Origin: JAGVGT01 sp963807225 | Lineage (GTDB): Bacteria; Desulfobacterota; Desulfobulbia; Desulfobulbales; JAGXFP01 | DNA length: 64,000 bases | Direction: 5' to 3' | Assembly: GCA_963807225.1 (NCBI GenBank) | Contig: CAWEAD010000008.1 | Coordinates: forward strand, 620,001 to 684,000 | Part shown: positions 27,363 through 35,258 of the stretch, piece after piece | Numbering within the stretch: the stretch's first letter is position 1 | Layout of the letters: the number at the start of each line of letters is the position of its first letter | The notes under the pieces: generated by a model | The model's input: only the letters and a program-made list of their open reading frames with translations | What the model was told of the DNA's origin: nothing | Database searches by the model: none | Made by a program: the position numbers and the translations under genes

Positions 27363-29219
27363 ATGACAATGAGCGACAACAGTCAGGAGCTGAGTGGCGG
27401 TAATCGCTTCGAGAAAGTTCCGGGCACCAGCAGTCGGATTCTTGTCATCGACGATGAGGAAAGCCTGCGGCTGACCTTCAAGATGTTCCTGAGCCGGGAA
27501 GGTTACGGACCGGTGGAGGTGGCGTCAACCTATGACGAAGCTCTGGAACTGATCAATAGCCAGGAATTCGATCTGATCATCAGCGATATCGTCCTGGAGG
27601 GCAATTCCGGCATCGATATCCTGCGCCGGGTCAGGGAAGGGGGGCACCGTTGCCCAATGGTCATGGTTACCGGATATCCAAACATCGAATCGGCCGCCGA
27701 AGCGGTGCGGTTGGGAGCCTTCGATTATATCGCCAAGCCGGTGAAGAAGGAAGGATTGCTGAGGGTCGCCCGGCTGGCTTTGCAGCAGCAGGCTCTCTGG
27801 CAGGAAAAGGAACGGCTCCTGGTCGAGCGGGAACGTTATCGGCAATACCTGGAAACCATCTTTCGCAGCGTCAGTGATGCCATCATCACCCTGGACCCGG
27901 AATTGCGGATTGTCGAGATGAATGATACCGCCAGGAAATGGGCCCAATCAACCCCCGAAGTACAAGTCGGGGCGCCGGTTACGGTTCTGCCCGGTCATTG
28001 CGGGGAGATCTGTGCCCTGGATGCCAAGAAAGTGGTCGGCGACAAGGTTAGGGTCCACGAGCACCGGGTGGAGTGCAATATTAAGGATATGGGCTGCCGA
28101 ATCCTGCAGATCACCGCCGCGCCCCTGCAGGATAACCAGAAAAATTTTCACGGCGTGGTGCTCCTGATCCGCGATATTACCCAAGTCGATGATCAGGACA
28201 AAAAAGGGCGGCGGAACCGCTACCATCGGTTGCTGGGCGCCAGTCCGGCCATGCAGACCGTCTACACCCTGATCGAGCACGTCGGCAAGGTCGATACCGC
28301 CGTGCTGATCACCGGGGAATCCGGCACCGGCAAGGAACTGGTGGCCGAGGCCCTGCACGCCGAAAGTCCCCGGCACGAACTGCCCCTGATTAAGGTCGAT
28401 TGCACGGCCATCTCCGAAGATCTCCTGGAAAGCGAACTGTTCGGCCATCGCAAAGGTTCCTTCACCGGGGCCGATCGTGATCGCGAGGGCAGAATCATCC
28501 AGGCCGACGGCGGCACCCTGTTCCTGGATGAGATCGGCGATATTTCTGCGCGCATGCAACTGCGCCTGCTGCGTTTTCTCCAGGAGAAGACTTTTTACCC
28601 GGTAGGGCAGGATAAACCGGTGCAGGTGGATGTACGGGTGATCGCCGCCACCAATGCCGAACTGCAGCGGAGGGTAGCCCAGGGGCAGTTCCGCGAAGAT
28701 CTTTACTACCGGCTGAGAGTAGTGGATATCCCCCTGCCACCGTTGCGGCAGAGGCAAGGGGATCTGCCGCTGTTGGCCGGTCATTTCATCGAGCGTTTCA
28801 GCAAGCGGATCGGTCAGACCGTCACCGGTCTTTCCGATGAGGCCCTGGCTGTACTGCAGAGATATTCCTGGCCCGGCAATGTCCGCGAACTGGAGCATGT
28901 CATCGAGCGCGCCTGCGTGCTCTGCAAGGGGGCGACCATCACCACCGAGCATCTGCCTCGCGAAGTTTTTCAACAGCGGGAATACGATCTGCCTGGTGAC
29001 CACACATCTGTAGTGCCTGGTTCCGCGTTCGAGGGCGCTCAGGTCGGTCTTGAAGCTCATCCATCTGAAATTGATCAGGAGCCCGAGGAAACCAGGATCG
29101 TTCGGATCCTGCGGCAGACTGCCGGAAATAAGGCCATGGCCGCCAGACTCCTGGGGTTCGACCGTTCCACCCTCTACCGGAAAATGAAGAGCTACAATAT
29201 CGATTTCAACCTGTCCTGA
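27363..29219 (+). CDS. NtrC-family response regulator with PAS domain
   Basis: 618 residues: receiver (phospho-acceptor about D75 in LIISDIVLEG), a linking helix, a PAS domain (about 160-280), an AAA+ activator with GESGTGKE (318-325), then a Fis-type helix-turn-helix (NKAMAARLLGFDRSTLYRKMKSY). The sigma54-contact loop is GSFTGA (365-370) instead of GAFTGA. The PAS region has four cysteines (about 213, 217, 238, 245), which could serve redox or metal sensing. The next operons have sigma54 promoters and TGTGGCA-type UAS sites, so this is the likely activator. The kinase partner is probably one of those at 35.3-38.7 kb. Confidence 0.9.
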   Translation: MTMSDNSQELSGGNRFEKVPGTSSRILVIDDEESLRLTFKMFLSREGYGPVEVASTYDEALELINSQEFDLIISDIVLEGNSGIDILRRVREGGHRCPMVMVTGYPNIESAAEAVRLGAFDYIAKPVKKEGLLRVARLALQQQALWQEKERLLVERERYRQYLETIFRSVSDAIITLDPELRIVEMNDTARKWAQSTPEVQVGAPVTVLPGHCGEICALDAKKVVGDKVRVHEHRVECNIKDMGCRILQITAAPLQDNQKNFHGVVLLIRDITQVDDQDKKGRRNRYHRLLGASPAMQTVYTLIEHVGKVDTAVLITGESGTGKELVAEALHAESPRHELPLIKVDCTAISEDLLESELFGHRKGSFTGADRDREGRIIQADGGTLFLDEIGDISARMQLRLLRFLQEKTFYPVGQDKPVQVDVRVIAATNAELQRRVAQGQFREDLYYRLRVVDIPLPPLRQRQGDLPLLAGHFIERFSKRIGQTVTGLSDEALAVLQRYSWPGNVRELEHVIERACVLCKGATITTEHLPREVFQQREYDLPGDHTSVVPGSAFEGAQVGLEAHPSEIDQEPEETRIVRILRQTAGNKAMAARLLGFDRSTLYRKMKSYNIDFNLS

Positions 29220-29272
29220 GACGACCGGCTCAGCTCCTCTCTACTGCATTACCTGTTTCTCACACTACACAT

Positions 29273-29313
29273 TGCCACATTGTTGTTGCACAACCTGCAG
29301 CAACAATGTGGCA
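29273..29313. promoter_or_regulatory. Candidate upstream activator sites (inverted repeat)
   Basis: A 12-base perfect inverted repeat, GCCACATTGTTG (29274-29285) and CAACAATGTGGC (29301-29312). It contains TGCCACA (29273-29279), TGTTGCA (29284-29290) and TGTGGCA (29307-29313), the same half-sites as the paired palindromes at 32138-32183. It lies about 130 bases before a sigma54 promoter. No T run follows, so it is not an ordinary terminator of the activator gene. Confidence 0.6.
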
Positions 29314-29440
29314 TCTTCTGTTCCATCCCCGATTATTCTCGATTCGATCACGCCGCACAGAAACTCTCCTGTTGTTGTTCAGCTCCAAAGTCATCGATAT
29401 AAAACTAGTAAAAACAGCTAGATAGACCATTGGATTTACT

Positions 29441-29456
29441 TGGCGATCCGATTGCT
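29441..29456 (+). promoter_or_regulatory. Candidate sigma54 promoter P1 of the small-protein operon
   Basis: TGGCGATCCGATTGCT: GG (29442-29443) and GC (29454-29455) are 10 bases apart, with TTGC at the -12 element. Predicted start about 29467. Confidence 0.6.
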
Positions 29457-29475
29457 GACCTTTCCGAACCTCCTC

Positions 29476-29491
29476 TGGCACAGCCTGTGCA
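29476..29491 (+). promoter_or_regulatory. Candidate sigma54 promoter P2 of the small-protein operon
   Basis: TGGCACAGCCTGTGCA: a full TGGCAC -24 box with GG (29477-29478) and GC (29489-29490) 10 bases apart. It lies 35 bases after P1. Predicted start about 29502, 48 bases before the first gene. Confidence 0.6.
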
Positions 29492-29549
29492 ATTACTACA
29501 AGTCAAAGAGAGATACAGACATCAGCCAATCAACCGCAGGAGGTTCAAG

Positions 29550-29774
29550 ATGAAATCAATAATCAGTAGTGGACGAGAAGAGAGGGCAAGCAAAATTAAT
29601 CAACAGACCGTTCTGGATATCCAAGATGGTGTCATGCAAGCGGCTATGGCGGCGGTGGCCCTGAGCGCGGTACTGGTTGGTGTTTGGGGTCTGCTGTCGC
29701 TCATCGGCGGGGTTGCCCTGGGCGGCGGGATAATGGAGATGGTCCGGGGTTGGGTTACTGCCATCAGCGGATGA
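29550..29774 (+). CDS. Small membrane protein, unknown family
   Basis: 74 residues. A charged N-terminus (SGREERASKINQQTVLDIQDG) is followed by hydrophobic segments VMQAAMAAVALSAVLVGVWGLLSL and GGVALGGGIMEMV. I do not recognise the family. The ATG at 29550 is chosen for the AGGAGG eight bases upstream; a longer frame from 29430 would run through both predicted sigma54 promoters. It is followed 40 bases later by another small membrane protein, so the two form a small operon before the terminator at 30149. Confidence 0.7.
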   Translation: MKSIISSGREERASKINQQTVLDIQDGVMQAAMAAVALSAVLVGVWGLLSLIGGVALGGGIMEMVRGWVTAISG

Positions 29775-29814
29775 TGAACAATGATAACTGAACTTTAATA
29801 CTAAGGAGACGACT

Positions 29815-30123
29815 ATGAACGGCACAGCAACTACAAATAGGGGTGCGGAACTGACCTTGAAGATCATGGTAAGCGCGGGTGCGATTATCGGCATCTGGGC
29901 AGCGACCGCCTTCTTCTTCGCCCTCTCCCGCCTCGACTGGCAGGTCGGTGAACTGGCTCGCCAGTACCTGGTGTCTATCGGCCTGCTGCATGATTACGAA
30001 ACCCTGGTCGATTTCTACACCCACATCAAAGGAGTTGAATACCTCATCTGCCTGGCCTTCCTGGGCAGCTTTCCGGCCTTCTTCAAGTTTCTCAACCGGA
30101 GTAAGGCAGTCAGCATCAAGTAA
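29815..30123 (+). CDS. Small two-helix membrane protein, unknown family
   Basis: 102 residues with a helix IMVSAGAIIGIWAATAFFFAL near the N-terminus and a second hydrophobic stretch GVEYLICLAFLGSFPAFFKFL near the C-terminus; the loop between (RLDWQVGELARQYLVSIGLLHDYETL) is probably outside the cytosol. No family recognised. AAGGAG precedes the ATG. Being co-transcribed with the 74-residue protein under sigma54 control and next to ftsH, the pair may be a membrane-stress or redox accessory, or a substrate or adaptor of FtsH; this is a guess from position. Confidence 0.7.
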   Translation: MNGTATTNRGAELTLKIMVSAGAIIGIWAATAFFFALSRLDWQVGELARQYLVSIGLLHDYETLVDFYTHIKGVEYLICLAFLGSFPAFFKFLNRSKAVSIK

Positions 30124-30148
30124 TAGATCAAATAAACGATTCTCAGCA

Positions 30149-30183
30149 GCCCCCGTCCTTCTCCGAAGGCGGGGGTTTTGTTT
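30149..30183 (+). terminator. Terminator after the small-protein operon
   Basis: A CCCCC / GGGGG outer stem with inner CCTTC / GAAGG and a TTTTGTTT tail, 27 bases after the second small gene. It separates that operon from ftsH, which has its own predicted promoter. Confidence 0.85.
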
Positions 30184-30216
30184 ATATCTCCAGGGCGCTT
30201 ACAGCAAACCGCGATC

Positions 30217-30232
30217 TGGCCCGGATCCTGCA
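30217..30232 (+). promoter_or_regulatory. Candidate sigma54 promoter of ftsH
   Basis: TGGCCCGGATCCTGCA has GG (30218-30219) and GC (30230-30231) exactly 10 bases apart. Predicted start near 30243, about 47 bases before the GTG start codon. Confidence 0.55.
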
Positions 30233-30289
30233 ACAGCAGTCACTGAGCACGGATCTTTTCCCAATCGTTCACCATCAGGGAGGCAAACA

Positions 30290-32098
30290 GTGACGGCCTA
30301 TACCCGCAACTTCCTCTTGATCATGTTTCTGGGCATTGTCGGAGTGGCGTTCTACAACATTTTTGTCCTGGAAAACCGCCCGCCAAATCTGAGTTATTCC
30401 GATTTCCTCAACAACCTGGAAAAGGGGGAGGTCCGGTCGGTCTATTTGCGGGGAGGAGAAATCAGCGGCCGACTCAAGGATGACCAGCCTTTCTCCTCAT
30501 ATACCCCGGACGTCAGCGCCCTGGTGCCCCGTCTGGAGGCGCGCGGGGTCGAGACCGACGCGGGGCCCGGTCACGAGGGCGGCGGTTGGGCCGGTTCCCT
30601 GTTGCCCTGGGTTATTCTACTGGGTTCATGGATCTTTCTGCTCTTCTTTCAGCGCCGGGGCGGCGGCGGTTCTCCTTTTACCAAGTCCAGGGCGCTGGCG
30701 GTTTCCCCTAAGAGTCAGAAGGTAACCTTTGCCGATGTGGCAGGCATCGATGAAGCAAAACAGGAGCTGGCCGAGATCATCGCTTTCTTGAAGGACTCCC
30801 GGAAGTTCACCCGGCTCGGTGGACGTCTGCCGCGCGGTGTCCTGTTGCAGGGGCCGCCGGGTACCGGCAAGACCCTTTTGGCCAAGGCCATTGCCGGCGA
30901 GGCAGGGGTGCCCTTCTTCTCGATCAGCGGTTCCGATTTCGTCGAGATGTTTGTCGGAGTGGGTGCTTCCCGAGTCCGCGATCTCTTTCAACAGGCCAAG
31001 AAGAGCTCACCCTGCATTATCTTCATCGACGAGATCGACGCTGTCGGCGGGCATCGGGCGGCAGGATCGGCGGCCGGCGGCCAGGACGAGCGCCAGCAGA
31101 CCTTGAATGCCCTGCTGGTCGAAATGGATGGTTTCCAGTCCGATCAGACCGTGGTGCTGGTGGCGGCCACAAACCGGCCGGACATTTTGGATCCGGCCTT
31201 GCTCCGACCCGGCCGTTTCGATCGCCAGGTCACTATCATGGCTCCCGATATCCAGGGGCGTAAGCAGATTCTCGAGGTTTACGCCCGCAAGATCGTCATG
31301 GCCGAGCAGGTCAAACTGCAGGAAATCGCCGCCACCACTCCGGGCTTCACCGGGGCGGAACTGGCCAACCTGATGAACGAGTCAGCCCTGCTGGCGGCCC
31401 GGAGAAACAAGGACGCGGTGGAACTGGTCGATATCGAGGAGGCCAAGGACCGGATCATGATGGGGGCCGAGAATAAAGGATTGATCATCAGCCATGACGA
31501 ACGACGCACCACGGCTTACCACGAGGCGGGTCACGCTATTCTGGCCTGGCTTCTGCCCGGCACCGATCCGCTGCACAAGATCACCATCATCCCCCGCGGT
31601 CGGGCCATGGGCATGACCCAGCAGATGCCTCTGGACGACCGCCACGCCTATTCCAAGGAATACCTGACCAACCGGATCAAGATTATGCTGGGCGGCAGGA
31701 CGGCCGAGGAAATAATCTTCAACCAGTACACCACCGGCGCCAGCAATGATCTCCAGACTGCCACCGCCATGGCCACCCGAATGGTAACCGAGTGGGGCAT
31801 GAGCGATCATCTTGGGCCGCGGGCCTATACCCGGGGCGACGAGGGTTTCCTGGGCGGCGGATACGAGAAACTGCTGTATGGCGAGGAGACCGCCCGGTCC
31901 ATTGATGCCGAGATCAACGGCCTGATCGAGAACTGCTATCAGGAGGCCATGATCATCCTGGAGGGCAAGATCGATTACCTCCACAAGCTGGCCGAACTGC
32001 TGTTGGAGCGGGAAACTCTCGATGGCCGGATGGTGGAAATTCTAATGGCCAAAGGGTTGGAGAAGGATGAGACGGAACAGCCCGGATTCGCCGGATGA
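30290..32098 (+). CDS. ftsH: ATP-dependent zinc metalloprotease FtsH
   Basis: 602 residues. Two membrane helices (NFLLIMFLGIVGVAFYNIFV and LLPWVILLGSWIFLLFF) flank a short periplasmic domain. The AAA+ module has GPPGTGKT, FIDEIDAVG and the second region of homology ATNRPDILDPALLRPGRFDRQ. The protease has the zinc motif HEAGH in TTAYHEAGHAIL. FtsH degrades misfolded membrane proteins and selected soluble ones. The start is GTG at 30290 with AGGGAGG before it; the open frame upstream crosses a terminator and the small gene and is not coding. A sigma54 promoter for ftsH is unusual, so this may be a second, specialised copy. Confidence 0.92.
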   Translation: MTAYTRNFLLIMFLGIVGVAFYNIFVLENRPPNLSYSDFLNNLEKGEVRSVYLRGGEISGRLKDDQPFSSYTPDVSALVPRLEARGVETDAGPGHEGGGWAGSLLPWVILLGSWIFLLFFQRRGGGGSPFTKSRALAVSPKSQKVTFADVAGIDEAKQELAEIIAFLKDSRKFTRLGGRLPRGVLLQGPPGTGKTLLAKAIAGEAGVPFFSISGSDFVEMFVGVGASRVRDLFQQAKKSSPCIIFIDEIDAVGGHRAAGSAAGGQDERQQTLNALLVEMDGFQSDQTVVLVAATNRPDILDPALLRPGRFDRQVTIMAPDIQGRKQILEVYARKIVMAEQVKLQEIAATTPGFTGAELANLMNESALLAARRNKDAVELVDIEEAKDRIMMGAENKGLIISHDERRTTAYHEAGHAILAWLLPGTDPLHKITIIPRGRAMGMTQQMPLDDRHAYSKEYLTNRIKIMLGGRTAEEIIFNQYTTGASNDLQTATAMATRMVTEWGMSDHLGPRAYTRGDEGFLGGGYEKLLYGEETARSIDAEINGLIENCYQEAMIILEGKIDYLHKLAELLLERETLDGRMVEILMAKGLEKDETEQPGFAG

Positions 32099-32137
32099 GG
32101 GACGAGAAGCCTGGCATCGGCAGAAGTGTAGCAGAAG

Positions 32138-32183
32138 TGTGGCATGCAACACTTTTCCCGCCACACATCTGTGGCATGCCACA
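32138..32183. promoter_or_regulatory. Paired palindromic activator sites
   Basis: TGTGGCATGCAACA (32138-32151) and TGTGGCATGCCACA (32170-32183); the second is a perfect 14-base palindrome and the first differs by one base. Their spacing is 32 bases, three helical turns, so both face the same side of the DNA. The flanks also form a 15-base inverted repeat (AGAAGTGTGGCATGC and its complement). They lie about 150-190 bases before the sigma54 promoter of the cytochrome operon, the usual place for activator binding. Confidence 0.7.
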
Positions 32184-32327
32184 CTTCTGTCGGTGGTGTG
32201 GCGGTGTATGTCTCAAGCGAAAACAAAAAAAATTAGCTCTTTGATTTATTAATTTTCGGATTTCAGGCCCGCCGCTATTTCACCGGTACGGGAAGATGAC
32301 GCCTGCTCAAACCGGGAGCTGGGAAGC

Positions 32328-32343
32328 TGGCATCATAAGTGCA
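32328..32343 (+). promoter_or_regulatory. Candidate sigma54 promoter of the quinol-oxidoreductase operon
   Basis: TGGCATCATAAGTGCA: GG (32329-32330) and GC (32341-32342) 10 bases apart. Predicted start near 32354, about 75 bases before the cytochrome gene. Confidence 0.6.
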
Positions 32344-32428
32344 ATTAGACTGCTGAAAACTTTGGTTCCGGTGGAGGTCGTCCCGGGCTACTAAGTGGTT
32401 GGACAAATATCGAGGGAGAAGCGAAGCC

Positions 32429-32956
32429 ATGAAATTGCCATCAGGAATATGCTTGTCGATCCTGGGCGGGATGTTGTTTTTCCTGGCCCCGGGTACCGGT
32501 GCCGTCGCAGGTGATACCGGACCCGAAACCGTGGAGCTGAACAGCCTGGCCGATTATTACCGCCCGGTGGAATTCAACCACTCTATGCATGTGGATATGG
32601 TCGAAGGGAAATGTGCCACCTGTCATCACCATACCACCGGTGCCCAACCATTGACTCCCCGTTGCCGGGAATGCCACAAGGGCGGAGAGAAGAGCGCGGT
32701 AGTCGCCTGCCGTGATTGCCACCCGGTCCTGCGTTTCTCAGCCGAATATCTGGCTGAGTTAAATGCCAATCCCCAACTTTACCATCTCGATAAACCCGGC
32801 CTGAAGGGGGCATACCATCGCAACTGCCTCGGTTGTCACCAGGAAAATGGCGGTCCGTCCGGCTGCCAGGACTGTCATGCGCGGACCCCGGCCGGGGACG
32901 CCTTATTTCGGGCCGATGTCCCGGTAGGGAATAAAGGCGAAGAGGGTGAAGAGTGA
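32429..32956 (+). CDS. Multiheme cytochrome c subunit (Cbc4/CbcS-like)
   Basis: 175 residues with a signal peptide (LSILGGMLFFLAPGTGAVAG) and five CXXCH motifs: CATCH, CRECH, CRDCH, CLGCH and CQDCH. The first is followed by two more histidines, as in cytochrome c3-type proteins. It is the first gene of a cytochrome, TAT-ferredoxin and NrfD operon, the arrangement of Geobacter Cbc4 (CbcSTU) and related Nrf/Hmc-type complexes, and would be the periplasmic electron exit of a menaquinol oxidoreductase. ATG at 32429 follows GAGGGAGAA. A longer TTG frame from 32399 would spoil the signal peptide. Confidence 0.85.
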   Translation: MKLPSGICLSILGGMLFFLAPGTGAVAGDTGPETVELNSLADYYRPVEFNHSMHVDMVEGKCATCHHHTTGAQPLTPRCRECHKGGEKSAVVACRDCHPVLRFSAEYLAELNANPQLYHLDKPGLKGAYHRNCLGCHQENGGPSGCQDCHARTPAGDALFRADVPVGNKGEEGEE

Positions 32957-33000
32957 ATCATGAGATTGAGAATGCTTCTTAAAATAATGGGAGAGAGAAG

Positions 33001-33951
33001 ATGAAAAATTTGAACCGCAGAAGTTTCCTTAAGGGAGGCCTGCTTACCGGGCTGGCGGCGACAGTCGCCGGACGGAAGGGGCAGGCGGAGGCCTCGGGCA
33101 GTTTCGGCGGCTACCCGGACAGCATGGGTGTTCTGGTGGATTTCACCAGATGCGTGGGCTGTCGCAGTTGCGAGGCGGCCTGCAACAAAGAACAGGGTTT
33201 GGCGGCACCGGACAAGCCCTTCGATGACCTGTCGGTCTATGACGAACACCAGGAGAACGGACAGCGGCGGCGGACCACGGAAAAAGCCTTTACCGTGGTC
33301 AACCGCTATGAGGATACCGATCGGGAATCCGGGCCGGTTTTCCGCAAGTTTCAATGCAATCATTGCAACGAGCCGGCCTGCCTGACCTCCTGCTTCGTCA
33401 ACGCTTATACCAAAACCCGGGAAGGCGCGGTGGTCTATGATCCCACCGTCTGCGTGGGCTGCCGGACCTGCATGATCGCCTGTCCCTTCTATGTCCCGGC
33501 TTACAGTTATTCCAGTCCGACCAATCCGGTAGTCAGGAAATGTATCATGTGCTACGATACCCGGCTGAAATTCGGCCGCCCTCCGGCTTGCGTCGAGGCC
33601 TGCCCCCAGGAGGTCATGACCTTTGGGCACCGCAAGGACATGATCAAGTTGGGACACGAACGGATTCGCAACAATCCAGGCAAGTATGTCGATCATATTT
33701 ACGGTGAAAAGGAAGTCGGCGGCACAGCCTGGATGTATATGTCCGATGTGCCTTTCGAGCAACTGGGTTTCAATACTACCCTGGGCAACGAGCCGATCAT
33801 CTCCTATGTTAAGGAATTTTTGGCAATTGTGCCGATGGTGCTGGTCATCTGGCCGGCCTTGTTCACCGGGTTTCATCTGCTGGCTAACCGTAAACATGCC
33901 GCCCAGGGAGCGGACAAGCCGGAACATCAAGACCAGGGGGATAAGCCATGA
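33001..33951 (+). CDS. TAT-exported four-cluster ferredoxin subunit (HybA/CbcT-like)
   Basis: 316 residues. The N-terminus has a twin-arginine motif (NRRSFLKGG), so it is exported folded. The body holds four cysteine clusters typical of 16-cysteine ferredoxin subunits: CVGCRSCEAAC, CNHCNEPAC, CVGCRTCMIAC and CIMC with CVEAC. A C-terminal hydrophobic helix (EFLAIVPMVLVIWPALFTGFHLL) anchors it on the periplasmic face, as in HybA. It links the membrane quinone-site subunit to the multiheme cytochrome. Its stop overlaps the NrfD-like start by 4 bases (ATGA), which implies translational coupling. Confidence 0.9.
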   Translation: MKNLNRRSFLKGGLLTGLAATVAGRKGQAEASGSFGGYPDSMGVLVDFTRCVGCRSCEAACNKEQGLAAPDKPFDDLSVYDEHQENGQRRRTTEKAFTVVNRYEDTDRESGPVFRKFQCNHCNEPACLTSCFVNAYTKTREGAVVYDPTVCVGCRTCMIACPFYVPAYSYSSPTNPVVRKCIMCYDTRLKFGRPPACVEACPQEVMTFGHRKDMIKLGHERIRNNPGKYVDHIYGEKEVGGTAWMYMSDVPFEQLGFNTTLGNEPIISYVKEFLAIVPMVLVIWPALFTGFHLLANRKHAAQGADKPEHQDQGDKP

Positions 33952-35195
33952 ACAAACTGAAAGCACAGGGATTCGCCCCAGTGGCCTCCCACTACAAGAG
34001 CGATGGAGCCACCCGCTGGAGCATCAAGGAAAAGATCTTCCTGGGCCTGACCCCTAAAGAATACCTGGCCCAGGCCCTACGCAACCCCTTCAACTGGGTC
34101 CTGGCCGTGATATACATCGTCGGGATCCCGATCTTAGTCGGTCGCTTTATTTACGGTCTGGGCTGGGTAACTCACAGTTCCTACGATTACCCCTGGGGGT
34201 TGTTCCTGAGCTGGGGGCTCTTCACCATGGTACCGCTGTCGGCCTCCGGCTTCATGATGGGAACCACGGTGGAACTTTTCGGCCGTAGTGATTTCAAACC
34301 CATCGAGCGACTGGGATTGTTGAACGGCCTGCTGGGGTACTTCTTCGCGGTCGTTTTTCTCCAGGTCGATCTGGGTCAGCCCTGGCGTTTGATCTATCCG
34401 ATGTTTATCTCCCTGGGACCGGCGGCGGTTCTTTTCCTGGTGGCCTGGCATGTGGCCACCTACCTCTCCTGCCAGATCGCCGAGTTGGTTCCGGCTTTTT
34501 CAGAATGGATGGGTTTTCCCCGGGCTAAAAAGTTCATCAAGAGCATAGTCCTGGGCTTGACCGTGGCCGGCATCATTCTCTCTACCCTGCACCAGGGCGC
34601 GCTGGGAGCCCTTTTTACTTACGCGCCTGGCAAGGTCCATCCTCTCTGGTACTCATCACCTTTTCAGTGGTTCCATTTTCTTGTTTCCGCCGTTTTTGCC
34701 GGGCTCTCCATGCTGATTGTGGTAAGTACCCTGACCAAGTGGTTCATGCGCTGGCGTTGTGACGACGAGTTCCTGGATAGTCTTGACCGACTTACCCTGG
34801 GGATTGCCAAAGGGGCAGCCCTGGCCCTGGCGACATACATAGTGATCAAGGTAATTGCTATCGCCCATGACAACGAGTGGGGCTACCTGCTGACCGGCTG
34901 GGGCCAATATTTCATGCTGGAGATCACCGTCGGCGCACTGGCGCCGCTGGTGCTGTACACCATGGCGGTTCGCCGGGGTTCGCCTGGCCTGGCCCGGCTG
35001 GCGGCCTTTATTGCCGTGGCCGGTATAATCCTGAATCGGATGAATACGGCCTTGATTGCCTTTAACTGGAACCTTTATCAGGAAGTGCCTCACTGGCGGG
35101 AAGTGGTGGTCACCGTCACCGTCTATGCCACTTATATCGTGGTTTACCGGGCGGTACTGGCCCGGATGCCGATCCTGTACCGCTGGAAGGAATAA
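33948..35195 (+). CDS. NrfD/HybB-family integral membrane subunit (CbcU-like)
   Basis: 415 residues with about ten hydrophobic helices and the NrfD/PsrC/HybB pattern: YPWGLFLSWGLFTMVPLSASGFMMGT, DLGQPWRLIYP, STLHQGALGALF, KVHPLWYSS and NRMNTALIAFNW. These proteins bind menaquinol without a cofactor of their own and pass electrons to the attached ferredoxin. It completes a three-subunit quinol oxidoreductase with the two genes upstream. Direction of flow (quinol oxidation or quinone reduction) cannot be judged from sequence. A histidine kinase gene follows after 63 bases. Confidence 0.9.
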   Translation: MNKLKAQGFAPVASHYKSDGATRWSIKEKIFLGLTPKEYLAQALRNPFNWVLAVIYIVGIPILVGRFIYGLGWVTHSSYDYPWGLFLSWGLFTMVPLSASGFMMGTTVELFGRSDFKPIERLGLLNGLLGYFFAVVFLQVDLGQPWRLIYPMFISLGPAAVLFLVAWHVATYLSCQIAELVPAFSEWMGFPRAKKFIKSIVLGLTVAGIILSTLHQGALGALFTYAPGKVHPLWYSSPFQWFHFLVSAVFAGLSMLIVVSTLTKWFMRWRCDDEFLDSLDRLTLGIAKGAALALATYIVIKVIAIAHDNEWGYLLTGWGQYFMLEITVGALAPLVLYTMAVRRGSPGLARLAAFIAVAGIILNRMNTALIAFNWNLYQEVPHWREVVVTVTVYATYIVVYRAVLARMPILYRWKE

Positions 35196-35258
35196 ACCTG
35201 CAAAGATAGGCGCCGGGGCCTGCCGTTATGAGAGTCCCCGGCAGCTAGGGGAAGGCGC

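Noticed and set aside
29879..30289. Upstream extension of the ftsH frame
   Set aside because: It runs through the second small gene, a terminator and the sigma54 promoter; GTG at 30290 with a good ribosome-binding site is the start.
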